Assembly (NCBI GenBank): GCA_963920665.1
Contig: OY987265.1
Span: 8,747,001-8,811,000, forward strand
Source of the DNA: Straminergon stramineum
Taxonomy: Eukaryota > Streptophyta > Bryopsida > Hypnales > Calliergonaceae
Direction: 5' to 3'
Length of the DNA: 64,000 nucleotides
The notes below the pieces were generated by a model, which did no database searches, was not told the origin of the DNA, and worked only from the letters and a program-made list of their open reading frames with translations. Below are positions 47,299 through 59,619 of the stretch, piece by piece. Positions within the stretch are counted from its first letter, which is position 1. Each line of letters begins with the position of its first letter. The position numbers were made by a program, and so were the translations under genes.

Positions 47299-47990
47299 TG
47301 TAATATTCCTGGCTGCGTGCTGCGTGCTGCATTATTTGGGCGTGCTGAAGCTTTTGGTATCATTTAACTTTATTACTCCAGAGTCCAGAGTCTCCAGACT
47401 GAGCATTGGATAATGTAGCATTGGAGTCCTGCAGCTGTATCGATCCGAGACGTACGCAAAGGTGTCCTTCTTTGGTACTGAAATCATCCTTTCGGCTTCC
47501 TCCACCGGCATCAAACGAGTTTCAGTACCCCCTCTGCACAACTTCAATCACCCTGTCATTGCATTGATACCAGAATAGTTCAGTTTCAGTTGGTCAGTAC
47601 TCAGTAGTGACTGGGCCTTTTTTGTTTCGAAAGAGAAGCCAAAAAGCACAATGAATTGTTGAACTACCAAGACGTGCAAATCCAAAGGCAGAACCAAATG
47701 CATTGCATTGCATTCAGTTGTACAGTACAACCACGGCACCAAACTCGGGTTTAGAGTTCACACCAGACAGACAGTCTGCCGCGCTTACTTCGGCAATGGC
47801 AACAGACTGAGAATTGCGGCGGAAATTGAGTGTGTTGCTGCCGTGATTGTTGTGCCAGTTCTCTGTGTTAACTTAGCTTATTAGATGAGAAGCAGGTAAG
47901 GTACTGTGAATGCTCATGAACACGGGCATCTCTCAGAGAAAACTTCCGACCACACTCGGGTTGTTCCAGCAGGGCTATTATTATTGGGTT
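47299..47990. other. Intergenic, no gene supported
   Basis: Medium frames occur on both strands without recognisable domains. Confidence 0.4.
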
Positions 47991-47994
47991 CACT

Positions 47995-48145
47995 TTTTAT
48001 TTTTGAAACACATGGACAATTTCCATTGATAAGGGGAAACAGTACAGAGAACCAAAGGACAAAGTCCTTGGCGGCAATTTTTAATTATTGGGTTCACTTT
48101 TTCTTTTTCTTTTAAACAAATGAAAGAGATTTCATTGCAATTGGG
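47995..48145 (-). repeat. Two diverged retroposon tails in tandem
   Basis: T-rich sequence, then GAAACACATGGACAATTTCC, and again T-rich sequence with AAACAAATGAAAGAGATTTC followed by ATTGCA. Both repeat TTGGGTTCACTTTT nearby, which suggests a local duplication. Confidence 0.5.
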
Positions 48146-50231
48146 TTCACTTTTACATGCATTGACCTTACTCCAAGTTTGCCTTTTATAAAAATAAAAA
48201 TAAATTGTTATTTATTGTAAGAAAATTCTACACCGATTCTAAGTGGTTTATTTGTTGGGCCTGTCTAAAGGACAAGGACTATGGCATCGACTTTGGTTTT
48301 AGAGATTTGAGTTTCCAAATCCTATCTACAATTGTATTCACATTGCACAATGCGGTTAGGATGGGGTATGACTAGTCAATAAATTAACCTATGATAGAGC
48401 CTCATGGTTACACTGCTCTTTCTAGACTTCGCATGAGAAATTAAAGTGAAAGTCCACCTCAGATCCAATGTAAATAATGTTTGTGACAAATCAAACTATT
48501 AATACACTTCCAATATTCCATTGGTTTATCCTATCAGTGAAAGTATAAAAGCAATGCCACCTATAAAACTAGTGCAATCACTGTAAACTTTTAATTTTTG
48601 TGTAGAAATTGATACAATTTGGTATTCTATATTATTCTAGACAACACTAATAGGACAAATCGGTGCAATATTTCCCTGAAAGGCTTAATTCGTGATTGGA
48701 CAAATGGTCCTCTTAGGGCACTACTACCACTACCACCACCACCACCACCATTGAATAGTGAATAAGGTAACCACACCCAAAAGCATCCGAATAAGCAATC
48801 CATCCTAGTTCCCATTATTCTATTGGAAAGCTTATTGTGGGGTCTTGTTGGTAGTTAAAAGAGGATAGATTCTAGATTTTCTTAGAATGCATTTTTTGGA
48901 CACTATATGAGTAAGCTATGAATTTTCAAAGTGCTGAAAAGAAGTGTTACTTTCGAAAACCGACCCTCAAGACTCTCATGAATAGTGGGAGTACATTTCA
49001 GACAAGAATATGTAGAGATGGGTTTTAGAAAGAGGTCAGTTTTAGGTGTAGATACCTTTGTTTTGTGAGAGTGGCTCCATGGCGTCTCGATCTCTAAGGT
49101 ATTCCGTCCGTCCCTGCCTAAGCCTAGGGACTGCACTGCACTGCAGTGCAGGGAGGCTTTCAGTTATTTACCTGCTGATATTTTGGCGCAAGTGAAGCTT
49201 GGCCACATTTCAGTTTGGAGAGACGGAGATTTGTGTGACTCTCCTTTTGCATTCTGCTTTTTGTCCTTTTGGATGTTGTCCAAGGCACTCAAGGGCTCAC
49301 TCATTGCTCAGGTGGCCGTCTCTTCAATTCTACTGCCTGAATGATCATCTCAGCTCTTCATTTTTATTTTTGCAGGGGTGGGGGTGGGGCAAATGAGATA
49401 AGTTAGTGTGTCCAGAGAAGAAGAAAGGGAGGGAGGAGTGGCTGCGGAGGACTGACGGTGGAACATAGGTAGGAGTCTACAGTAGTGCAACGAGCCAAAT
49501 GCAGGGACCGTTTTACCCCTGCCTGGGGAACACTTTGCTTTACTTGTGACGCATGATAAAATTTGCAAATTTTGAGTTCATATTTGCAATGGGGGGGGGG
49601 GGGGCTAAGTGAGCCAAGAGAGGTGTAGAGAAATAGATTAATCAAGCACAAAATGGAGGGGGGGGGTGTACATTCACCCTTGGTTGGACCTCTGCATTCA
49701 ACTTGTTGCACTACTACTAGAGATGTGATTTGGAACATATCCAATTCATTCGGCCCTAATAATGAGGCCCCAACTTTGCATTCAAGGAAGTGAAGTAGAC
49801 AAGACTATTACCATGCAAACTAGCAATCTGAATATCTTAGGAACCAACTCCTAGAGGGGCACATATTTTCTAGAGGTGTGCTCTTGTTTTGTGAATCAAA
49901 CCCAAGTAGATTTATAATTTTCCAATTAGAATTGTAATTTTTGTGAATTTATGAAGTGGTTTGCCTCGAAATTATGAAGCCCTTCTTGTGGAGTAGAGTC
50001 ATGAACATCTTTGTAAGCAATCCATAATAGCTCTCCCATGTATCCCATGTTTCTTAAATGTTCACCATTAAAGGATTGACACAATCCCCCTTATTGGCAT
50101 CAATGAAATGATTTTTGTCCAAAAATGAATGGATTTGGATGATTTTTTGGGATGGGATTGGGATTGGGATTGGGATCAAAAGTAGGTTGATGGAATTAGG
50201 TAGCGAACGAAAATGGGCTAGTCTACCTTAA
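48146..50231. other. Intergenic with simple-sequence runs
   Basis: No gene. Runs include an ACC microsatellite at about 48725-48750, a 16-bp perfect palindrome (CTGCACTGCAGTGCAG) at about 49137-49152, a 14-base G run at 49591-49604 and a 9-base G run near 49658. Confidence 0.45.
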
Positions 50232-50508
50232 GGTGGGTACATCCAAAATTACACCCTATCTAAAACTATCATCACGACTTTGTGTACATCTCCAAAAGCA
50301 ATATGTATGTATGTTGAAGAAATGATTTCAAAACATTTACCAAATTATTTTGGTCCTTAATGACTTTTGCAGCTGGTATCTAAATGTTGTGTTCTTTTGT
50401 GCATTGAAACCTCTTTTTACTAGCCACCAAAAAAATATGGAAATTTGACCCATTTAATGATAGTAACTAGGTACAATGGGAAAAAATGGCAGTTTGGAGG
50501 GTACTCAC
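50232..50508. mobile_element. MITE related to the 63.3-kb element
   Basis: The left end GGTGGGTACATCC and the right end, whose complement is GTGAGTACCCTCCAAA, match the ends of 63335-63676. Interior blocks (GTATCTAAATGTTG, TTTGTGCAT, AAATTTGACC) are in the same order, so the two are copies of one family. Confidence 0.65.
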
Positions 50509-51655
50509 TTGAATAAAACTATTGATTCCCATTTCACTTTTGTTCATCAAATTTCTAGTCATGGTGAAAATGGTTGACAAGTAAAGGATTTTCAATCTCT
50601 TAGGGAGCATTCAAAGTTATCTTAACTTTGAAGCTCAATGACATCCATATTCTACATGATGAACAAAGTAATCAAGCCCATATTTTGTCCAAACATCTTA
50701 TCATTCATCCATAGTAATTCTTGAATCTTTAAAAAAATGAATCTTTTGTGACCAATTTGATGAAATTGAAGGAAATAATATATTTGAATGATAATATAAG
50801 TAGAAATGTGCAAAAATCCCCCAAAGGATTCATACATTAATAGGTTAATTTGGTAAAAGGATATAAAAGTTCCTATTATAATATTGATTAAAGATGGAGA
50901 TTGCATGGAAAAATAATGGGGTTATTCTAACCTTCTCAAAGTTAAGATCTTCCCACTCAAAATGAATGTATCTTCATTGGATGGTAATAAGCCTTTTTTT
51001 TTGGTAGTTGGGCAATATATGCATTATCTTTGAAAAAACATGTGTGTCCTTCAATATATTCTATAAATTATTTGGATTGCTTACATGGATGGTAAATAGT
51101 CACTTTTGTGTTAATACAATTAGAAATGCATTCAAATAATAGTGTCAATACTTCATTTTAAAAAATTAGTTTTAGTTTTTCATTGAATTTCAATTTGTGA
51201 AAAAGAACATGTAAATTTGTAAGTCTTGCACTTGAGAGTATGAAAATGCATTCATATATATGGAAAAAAAAATTGAAATTATAAAAACCAAGCCCAATTT
51301 GGTTGAGAAAAGTAGAAATTAGGCTAGGTTCTATTTCCAAAATGTTCTACCTCAAATTTTCTAAGATTTATAAATGGTATAGTATAACATTAGTGACATC
51401 TTTTAATAAAAGTGCCCAAATTTTAACTTTAAGAAAATCTAAGTATACCATAGAAGAACCTAGTGCTCTTAGTCACCCAATTCCAACATCTATAAGACCC
51501 TCCCATTTGTATTTAGTCATCCCCCCATTACCACAATCTTAGCAACTCTTTAGCATTACATCAATGCACTTAGGGAGAGGGCACATACATCAACATGTTG
51601 TGTAGCATGGGTTTACCCACATGCTTTATTAATTTAGTCTCAACAAACTTTGAAA
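50509..51655. other. AT-rich intergenic sequence, nothing recognised
   Basis: No supported gene or repeat. Confidence 0.45.
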
Positions 51656-51958
51656 AATCACTCATAAAACTAATTCATTTTAGATTGGAATGCTTGTCTT
51701 CATTCTACTTGCAAATGGCTTCTCTCAAACTTTTTAGTCTTTGAAAAATACGTGAGTTGACAAATTGTTGAAGAATCACTCATTAAATTGATTCATTTTA
51801 GATTGGAATGCTAGTCTTCATTCTACTTGCAAATAGCTTCTCTAAAAAATTTTAGTCTCTCAAAATACGTGAGTTGACAAATAGCTTCTCCAAGGTACCT
51901 AGATAGTAACTTCTCTAAGGTACCTAGATAGTAACTTCTCCAAGGTACCTAGATAGCA
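51656..51958. repeat. Tandem repeats: two ~118-bp units, then three 25-bp units
   Basis: A unit beginning AATCACTCAT is present at 51656 and 51774, sharing TTTTAGATTGGAATGC and TACGTGAGTTGACAAAT. Directly after come three copies of a 25-bp unit containing ACTTCTCCAAGGTACCTAGA. The short unit appears to grow out of the end of the long one. Confidence 0.8.
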
Positions 51959-52799
51959 AATTTGGTGGTAATAGGTTGATCTACATTATATCTAGGGAAG
52001 GATGGGGTGTCCTAACATTCCTGGCCCATATAAGCCTTAAGAATATTTTATCCCGGCAATATTCCTAGCTCTTCAACAATGGTTTACTATCCACGCTAAA
52101 TGGTACACAATGTTATGAATCCACTCAAACGAACTCACTCAGGAACTCACTCAGGAACTTGTAAGGTGCATACAACAATCACTTATATGGTAAACAATAG
52201 TCACCTTTACATGAAAACCACCACCAAGTTCCATGTGTGTTTCAAAAATACATTAAAAAAACAAAGAATTAGAAAACCCAACCAAATCCTAATGAAAACC
52301 ATTCCCATGAAATTCCAATGTCCCATCACAATGATTGCATCAAAACAGCAAACACACGCCAACAATAAATTACAGTACCATCAGAGGCATGGATTGAGAT
52401 CAATAGAATTTTGAATCCATAAAAGACGCCGAGTTGGCGGCCCAAGGGGGTCAAATGCACAGCAACTTGCAGGAAGAAGAAAATGGTAAGTCACGTTATA
52501 AGTTCAAAAAACATTAAAAACTAAAAAAATTTACCAAAAAAAAATGGAAACCCCATCCCGGTCACAACTGAAGCATACCAGTTACAACATTTCATTCTCA
52601 TTTTCCCTCCCCGGAAACTTCCGCACCTTAAAAATCATCCATCCATCCGTCTAATCCCCATCGTCATCCTAAAACTAGCCCCCCCGAAAATAAAACAGTC
52701 GACAAATTTCACTCTATGTAGGGAGATACCTATTGACCGTCGGGTAGGTAACTAGCCAGGCAGGTAGGTCTCCAGGTAGGTACCTGTCGACGTAGGTAC
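51959..52799. other. Intergenic, upstream of the SAUR leader
   Basis: No gene. GTAGGTA-like motifs cluster at about 52735-52805. Confidence 0.4.
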
Positions 52800-52852
52800 C
52801 TAGCGGTGGTAACGAGGAGGTCGGTAGGAACGAGATCGGTCGCTCTCCTTCG

Positions 52853-54391
52853 GCGCCTTCTTCTACTTCTTCTCCTTCTTCATCTTCTTCCTCTCCATCA
52901 TTGCAAGTTTTCTGACAAATCCTTCCCTGCATTTTCTGTAGCCACTCCTCTACCACCTTGGCTCCACGCTCTCATCAACTATTTGCATTCCTTTCTATTG
53001 CCGCAGTTGTGCCCTTGCCGAGGCAACGAACCGTCGACGTTGTTTGTGGTGTCAGTGCGAGCTCAGATTTTGTAGGAGGCAGACGGGGAGGGAAGAACTT
53101 GGTTAGGCGGGGGAGGAGTGGCGCGTTTTCATTTTTGGTGTTCTTTCTTGGGGTTTGAGGCAGCCGAAGTTGAGTCGTGTCGTTGATTGAGTTGCGGCGC
53201 CGCCGTGGTTGCGTCTTGAGAGGATTTGAGCGTTTTTACGGCAACGGCGGGGGTCACGGGGCGGGGGTCTGAACCGTCTGATGTGACTTCTCTTGGTGCT
53301 TCATTTCCAGTGTCCAGCGGTTTCGTGAGGATCTTGGAGCTTGGAATTGCAGTTGGAGAGGTTGACGGTTCTGTTGCAGTGGACAACAGTTGCAAAGGCT
53401 TCAGGTGAGTTGGTGTTGTCATTTTCTATTTTTGGAATGAGAGTCTGGTTTGGTTTGTGGCGGAATGAATAGCAGGGGTTGCAGATCGTTTCTTGAATCG
53501 TATTAGAGATATGCATTACTCTTATGGTGTGGTTGAGTACAGGGTCTTCGAATTTCAATGTATTGGGCGATCACACACGTTATGATCGAAGGGTAATATC
53601 CCTCGACGTCAGTAATAATCTGTTATTGTTGACGAATGTTGTTCTTTTTTTGTTTGATTTGGTTCGCCGGGATTTGACATCATTGATTTCGAATCACGCG
53701 GAATGAAGAGATCTGAAAGCGTGTTGGATAAGTAGGAATTGGAAGGTTTCGTAAAGATACGCTTTGTTTTCGTATTACCGTCTCATACCCGGAACAATAT
53801 CAGGGGATCAGTGTTGCTCTGTCTCTCGCGATACCTTCAGGTTTTGCGCACAGGCTATGGCAGAATTCAACTTTGGTTGCGAGACAGTTTGTCAAAGCAC
53901 CTGGCTGCGCCGTTTCATATGTCGTTTAAGTCTACGATCGTTACAAGAAATCGCCCTTTTTAGATATGTATAATAGTTTCCTTCTCTTCCGACATCTAGT
54001 GGAGTCCACCACCCTGGAATGTAGTGAAGAAATTTTTAAAGCTTAAAACCTCAATTGTGGTCACACATATGTGCATCTTTATAATTGCTTGCATTACTGA
54101 TGTTTTCTGCTCTCTTTGCAGACCCCTTGATGGTGACATAACCAGACACATTATTATAAGTTCAGCTCCACTGTATTCCTCCATGAAGGCCCAGCACCAA
54201 CAGCACATCTTCATCCGCAACGTTGGATTTCACGAACGTTGGCTTCCGGAGGAGCTATGCTCTCAATAGCCTTTGCAATTCCCTCCCCTCACTCGTACGG
54301 AAGTGCTCCTCATCACAGCATTCTGTAGTGTCCCTTCACTTGACTGAGGCGTGTGTTCTCAGACTAATCTTTTTCAAGCTCACTCGCCACC
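52853..54391 (+). promoter_or_regulatory. Probable promoter and spliced 5' leader of SAUR gene 1
   Basis: Sequence turns GC-rich here. A pyrimidine-rich stretch (CTTCTTCTACTTCTTCTCC and on, 52855-52905) resembles plant core-promoter Y patches. A strong donor (CTTCAG then GTGAGTT, near 53405) and a strong acceptor (CTCTTTGCAG before 54121) would remove an intron of about 715 bp and leave a leader of several hundred bases with short upstream frames. TGTCTC, the core of an auxin response element, occurs at 53820 inside the putative intron. The transcription start and splicing are inferred. Confidence 0.45.
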
Positions 54392-54889
54392 ATGCCGAAC
54401 AAAATGCAGAAAGCTCTGCAGAAGATTCAGAAGAGCCTCTCCAGCTCCAGCTTGACTTACCAGAGCGTGCACCACCACAACGATGCCAAGTCCCCTAGAA
54501 CTGGAGGCTCGGTCAGGCATGGGAATGGCGGCTCTGTAAGGAATGGATGTGCCTTCAGCAGGTCTGGCCGTCTGGCAGTGGCGGATCTTTGTGTTTCCGA
54601 TGACGAGAGTGACGACTCGGCCCCTGACGACGTCCCTGAGGGGTACCTGGTGGTGTATGTGGGCGAGGAGCGGTGCCGGTTTGTCATCAAGGCCAAGTAC
54701 TTGAGCTACCCGGTTTTCAAGGCGTTGCTGAACAAGTCGGCGGAGGAGTATGGGTACGAGCACAAGGGAGGGTTGGAGATTGCGTGTGAAGTGGTCTTCT
54801 TTGAACATCTACTGTATCTCATTGAGACCAACGACCCTTCGCTCTCCAGCATGGAGATCGATGAACTTGCAGGCTACTATGCCTACTAG
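54392..54889 (+). CDS. SAUR-family (small auxin-up RNA) protein 1
   Basis: A single-exon coding region of 165 residues. The start ATG is in a CGCCACCATGCCG context and no earlier in-frame ATG gives a better protein. The basic N-terminus (MPNKMQKALQKIQKSL) and a variable Ser/Gly-rich stretch lead to an acidic patch (SDDESDDSAPDD). The SAUR core at about residues 86-152 follows: DVPEGYLVVYVGEERCRFVI, YLSYPVFKALLNKSAEEYGY and the EHLLYLI end. In studied plants SAURs bind PP2C.D phosphatases through the core and so promote plasma-membrane proton pump activity and cell expansion; that role here is by family. Its convergent neighbour at 59.2-59.6 kb is a second, diverged SAUR. Confidence 0.95.
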   Translation: MPNKMQKALQKIQKSLSSSSLTYQSVHHHNDAKSPRTGGSVRHGNGGSVRNGCAFSRSGRLAVADLCVSDDESDDSAPDDVPEGYLVVYVGEERCRFVIKAKYLSYPVFKALLNKSAEEYGYEHKGGLEIACEVVFFEHLLYLIETNDPSLSSMEIDELAGYYAY

Positions 54890-57069
54890 GAATCTGACCA
54901 AGGCCTCCATGAGGCTTGTTCAATTGGCAGGCTTACGCATGTGCAATTTTATCACAAGATGAAGACGAAATTTTCTTTTTTTTGTTAGTGTAGTTTCAAC
55001 AGTGGCCCCGCTTTATAGGTCAGAGGTCAGAACCACTTGCAGTAGAACCTCTTCGTTGGGGTTCTGATTGCGCTTGTCAGAATTTTATTTCATTTTTGTG
55101 AGCTTCTTCTTCTGTTACCATTTGATTCTTGGAATTTCAAGGGCATCTTGGTTTCGTTATTCTTACGGCTTACCCATTTGGAAAAGCAACTTAACAAGAT
55201 CTTGCGACTGCCACTGCTGATCAACTGTTGTTCAGACGACCTTTTTCTCATTTCCTTTGCTATAGTTTCTTCACTGATTACTGTGCCAGGTCTTCTTTCA
55301 ACCAAAGAGCCATGTCATTCAAAAATGATGAATTGTTAAGCATGATCTGCAACGCGCTTTTCCACTGCAGCGACGTTGCATTATTCTCGGTCAATGAGGC
55401 TCCAAAAAGTGGGAAGAGTCTGGGGTCGCTGCTTTATACTGTAGGAATGTTTAAGCACCTTCTTTCACGTTGTCCCGTGCTTGGTGGTAATACAATCCTA
55501 TTAAAATAATCCTATAAAATAATCCTTTATCATTACTACACTAAATAGTGAAATTAGGTTGCCCCACACTATATAAATACTTAATATTACATTACAAGAA
55601 TGCACTACTTTTGAATTAGATATTGTTGTAATTGGAATTCATGAACCTTCAATTGTACAAATGGAAATATGTGTAGAAATTTTTGTTGACTATGATGGCT
55701 TGTAAATTACCTTTTGGGGGTAAGTCAATTGCATAATTGATCAGGCGAGAATATCTGCTTATCGGCTGGTCTTGTAGAATTCTGTGGTCCAATCCGCCAC
55801 CTTCACAGAGAATGCTGGTAGGTGGTTTGTCAAACCTCAAACTAGAATGGGTTGAAGTTGTCACGAAAGAGTCATATTTAAAATTCCTGATTAGCTTTTA
55901 AGGTGAACAGATGGCTGTATTCACTGTTGCTGCAAAAAACACACTTCATCGGTCAAGGTTTTCTAATCAACTAGATCTGCTGAAGACAGCTTGATAATCC
56001 ACAGTAGATAGCTTGATAAGCACTGCACCAAAGGCACTAACTATTCCATCTCAAGTTCACATTTTTTTCTCTCCAGAACAGATTGTTTATAGTTTTAGCC
56101 TTGAACGGTATCTTTAATTAAAGCTTTGGAATTATTGACTCCCTTTGGTGCAATCAAACTTGGTAATCCTTAAAGTGCCCTTTAATTCCCACAACAAATA
56201 TACAATTGCCAAAGCAAGAGGACACAGTCATGGGCTCTTGCAACACAATCGAGACCATGCATGTCTATCCTTTCACAATCGACTCCTCTGACTAGCTCCC
56301 AGTGACACCAGAACATATCAATAATGCATGCAGCACCTGTGAACTACATCCCAATCTGCAACACACAATCCACACAACCGAAGACTCCACAGTCCACACC
56401 TCTGCAACCGTTATTTTCCAATTTGGAGATTGTTGTCAAATGGAGGATGACACACGTACTCTGCACAAAGACACAGAAGCATGCAATTGTCCCAATTAAG
56501 AAACGTAGCAGACTTGCAACCTCTGACTCATGATTCATGAGATGAGTGTTGAATTCGTGATTGTCACATATGTGGCTGAGGAAGCCCCACTAGGACCTAA
56601 AGCATTGTCAATTCATACGAAGCATCATCACATGATTTCAAAGCCGTGATCGGATACGCAACCTTGTCACTCTCTTGCTGGCTGGTCATAAAATCATCAG
56701 CCTCCTTTTCAATGTGAGCCATTTGATAATCTAAAAAGTAAAAATCTGAACATTCAAGAGTCAATGACATTTATGTCTTATATTCTTCTAGTCCGTAAGG
56801 ATGTAAAACGCTCCAAAGAAGCTCTGCCAAGCCAGTGTCCTCAGATAATGATGGCCACAGGAGTCAGCATCCTGATCTCAGAAATGGCAGTCTTGCTCTG
56901 ATCAAATCTGTGCCTTGTGGCCAATGCGTGATCTTTTTTTCAGTTCTTCACGTCAGCGGGAAGGGGTCAATTAGGGAAACCTGAGACAAGAATGCTGCCA
57001 TTAAGCTTAGCATGAAAAGACACTGGAAGGAGAGAGCGAGAGCCATAACATGGAAATCAAAAGTTATGC
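54890..57069. other. Downstream of SAUR 1; no further gene supported
   Basis: The first few hundred bases are probably 3' untranslated. The rest is intergenic without a recognisable gene. Confidence 0.4.
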
Positions 57070-57170
57070 CTCATCCAGGCCACTTGTGGCTGGCTGACTT
57101 GTATTTTACCTCTGCAATGAAATTCCGTTTCATTTGTGTCAAAAAAAAGAAAAAAAAGAAGAAGTTACGC
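57066..57170 (+). repeat. Retroposon 3' tail, best preserved copy
   Basis: In order: CCAGGCCACTTGTGGCTGGC (a palindrome), TTGTATTTTACCTCTGCA, the hairpin ATGAAATTCCGTTTCATTTG, GTGTC and a run of A broken by G. The two small hairpins followed by A-rich sequence are the features expected of a reverse-transcriptase recognition end of a LINE/SINE family. Confidence 0.75.
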
Positions 57171-57444
57171 CTCAGTTCAATGAAAGCATCCCCCACGTAG
57201 TCCTAAAGTACCAGTTGTCAGAATACAGACACAGTACTTGCAGACAGTGTACTTGCAACCGTTTCATGAATGAAGAGTGAGTGATCTCGCTTTCTCTGCA
57301 GCCAGAAATGACCGACTTCTACTTCAACTACCGGAAGTGTACCTGTCACGGTGTTTATCTGAAAGTAATGCATTTTCACCGAAAGTGGATGGCAGATGCT
57401 TATCTAGTACTCCGTAACATTCTGACATGCTTCTTTGAGTTTAA

Positions 57445-57684
57445 CGCTGTGGACACTAGGTGTACAATGGATTGATTAAGTGTACAATGGATGCATTAGA
57501 GAATCCTTCTATGTAAGATAAGAAAGAAATGGAAATGTTCATCCTTCTAACTGTGTGAAAAGGGGAGGTCTTGCATAGTAGTTTGACCTCCAATAAGTGC
57601 TCTTGGTGTTTTTTTGAAACAAATGGTTCACACGGTACCAAAAAAAGGGATGATTTCCACGGTGACCAGCCCGGCGTTGCAGGG
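57445..57684 (-). mobile_element. TTAA-flanked MITE, type B, copy 4
   Basis: TTAA at 57441-57444 and TTAC after the terminal GGG (57682-57684). It aligns with 46735-46958 through AATCCTTCTATGTAAGATA, CATAGTAGTTTGACCTCC and GGATGATTTCCAC. The left end has lost part of its CCC repeat and contains a local duplication of GTGTACAATGGAT. Confidence 0.7.
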
Positions 57685-59157
57685 TTACGAACAGAGCAAA
57701 CACAATATGCAAAATGAAACTAAATGATCCTTCAAATTGCGAAAGCAGCAAGATTAAAAGGAATTCCTTTGAATACCGTGCAGGTTAGTATATCAATAGA
57801 CTGTCTCAAAACGGGCCTCAGATGTAATGATCATACGCTACAAAGATGTAAGAAATAATGTATCAGACAATCAGGCTAGGCCCAAGAGGGTTAATTACCA
57901 GACATAATCCTACCCTCTCGACGAAATTGGCAGTGGGTACTGGGTAGTTCTTGGACTCTTTGAGAGCCACCGGGAGGGGATGCGGTTACAACTGCTTAGA
58001 CACCCATTTTTAAACCAAGACGAATACACTTACAGAAGGTCAGGTTCACCAAGAAGGCTAAGGTATGTTGAAATCTCAAACTCGGAACTGAAAACAATAA
58101 CCAAAAGTATCGTGATATATGAAAGAAAAGATTCAAGCTTCTCGTTGTCCAGAATAAGATTTCATACCCAGAAAGCAACTCCATCCAGAAGCATCAAGAG
58201 TATGTGCAGGAGACTTAAATATATCCCAAAGCTGGGAGTGAACAGTTTTTGCTACTATCTAAGTAGCAATTCCTTTCATGAGATACAGACCATAAGTCTG
58301 CAAAAACATGCAACAAAGGCATACCCCTTGGATGAGGGTCCATCATGCACTTCAATTTTCTAAGTTTCTAGCAAGGATCGTCCTTTCCTGTGTAGAGAAA
58401 GGGACTACATCCCCATTGCAACTAAGTATCTTCATCATTATCTCTATCAAAATTGTGAAGCACGGCGATATTAGAAAGCGCCGAGTCCATCCGGAATTCT
58501 TAACACTCTGCAGCTAGTATTAGATCCTATTCTATTATAAAGCAGCAGAGCTACTTTGAAGAAAAAAACATAAATGCGCTCGCTGTAAAGAAGGTCCATC
58601 ATCTCCGAAAGTCTGTGTTCAGAGCCAAAATCGAGTTGCCGTTTGAACCAGTTTGCGAGTCCCTTGACCAAATTCCCGTGGGTGAAGCAAGCTCGGAAGC
58701 AAGCCTGTTTAGGGAAAAAGCAAGAGCAGCAGGGGCCACGCTGAAGGAACGAGCAAACACAAAAACAATGGATGAAACGAGGTAGAAAAAAAATCCATCA
58801 CGTTTGCGAAGCGCTCAATGAACTGAGGCTCTCGTTTGAAAGTCGTCGGCTCCAACTGGTTCTCAGCAACGTTGGTGATGGATCAGTCAACTCCTCAGCA
58901 GAAGTACACCTGCAAAAAGTTCCTAAGTACGCTTCCTGTTTTTTCCTTCACTGTCTGACTGTGGTACATACTACAAGCGCCAAGCGGATGTCTCTTCCTT
59001 TCTGCCATACTGAGACTCCGGGAGCAAACATCCTCAAACCCCCTCGACGGGGTCAAAGAGGTTTCTATCTCCCCAAAAGATGCAGTCAGGCGTGCAGTAT
59101 GCTTCAAGGATAAACGTTTACTTACTCCTAAGTTCTAGCTTGAGACACATTGTTGTT
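57685..59157. other. Between the MITE and SAUR 2; no gene supported
   Basis: The part nearest 59157 is probably the 3' untranslated region of the minus-strand SAUR gene. The open frame at 57980-58363 has no recognisable domain. Confidence 0.4.
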
Positions 59158-59619
59158 CTAATCATCATGCCCGGCGATCTCAATGTCATCCACAAACTCC
59201 GAGGTAGCACCTTGCAGCCACCACAGCAGGTGCTCGAAAACACCCGGAGTACAAGCGATGCGCAGGCCTCCGTCACAGCAGAAACCAAACTCTTCTTCGG
59301 ACTTCGCTAACAACGCCCGAAAGACTCTGTTCGTCAAATACGAAGTCGAGATGACGAACCTCTGTCGCTCATTGCCGACATAAACCGCGAGGCAACCACT
59401 TGGAACATCAGCGGGAGCACATGAGGAGTCCGTGTCGCTGTCATAGCTGTGGAGATCCGCCATGCTTCCCCACGAGCGCCCTGAGTTGATTCCGAGAGAA
59501 GAGGAATCAAACGAGTTCGACGTCGCGCTAGAGTGCCGAGAGAATGATGGCTTCTGGCTCATGTGTGAGATTTGGAGCACCTTCTTCAAGAATTTGGTAA
59601 GCTTCTTTGATGCAGCCAT
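59158..59619 (-). CDS. SAUR-family protein 2
   Basis: A single-exon minus-strand coding region of 153 residues starting at MAASKKLTK; an in-frame ATG at 59640 would add seven residues (MLLSITT). The basic N-terminal helix and Ser-rich linker are followed by a short acidic patch (DSDTDSS). The SAUR core has ADVPSGCLAVYVGNERQRFV, a YLTNRVFRALLAKSEEEFGF block and a C-terminal FEHLLWWLQG. It is clearly of the same family as the gene at 54392 but well diverged, especially in the core ends and tail, so it is not a recent tandem duplicate. Expected role by family: growth control through inhibition of PP2C.D phosphatases. The two SAUR genes point toward each other, 4.3 kb apart. Confidence 0.93.
   Translation of the reverse strand: MAASKKLTKFLKKVLQISHMSQKPSFSRHSSATSNSFDSSSLGINSGRSWGSMADLHSYDSDTDSSCAPADVPSGCLAVYVGNERQRFVISTSYLTNRVFRALLAKSEEEFGFCCDGGLRIACTPGVFEHLLWWLQGATSEFVDDIEIAGHDD

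Noticed and set aside
57012..57200. Frame ending in a lysine run as a small basic protein
   Set aside because: The lysines are the translated A-rich tail of the retroposon.
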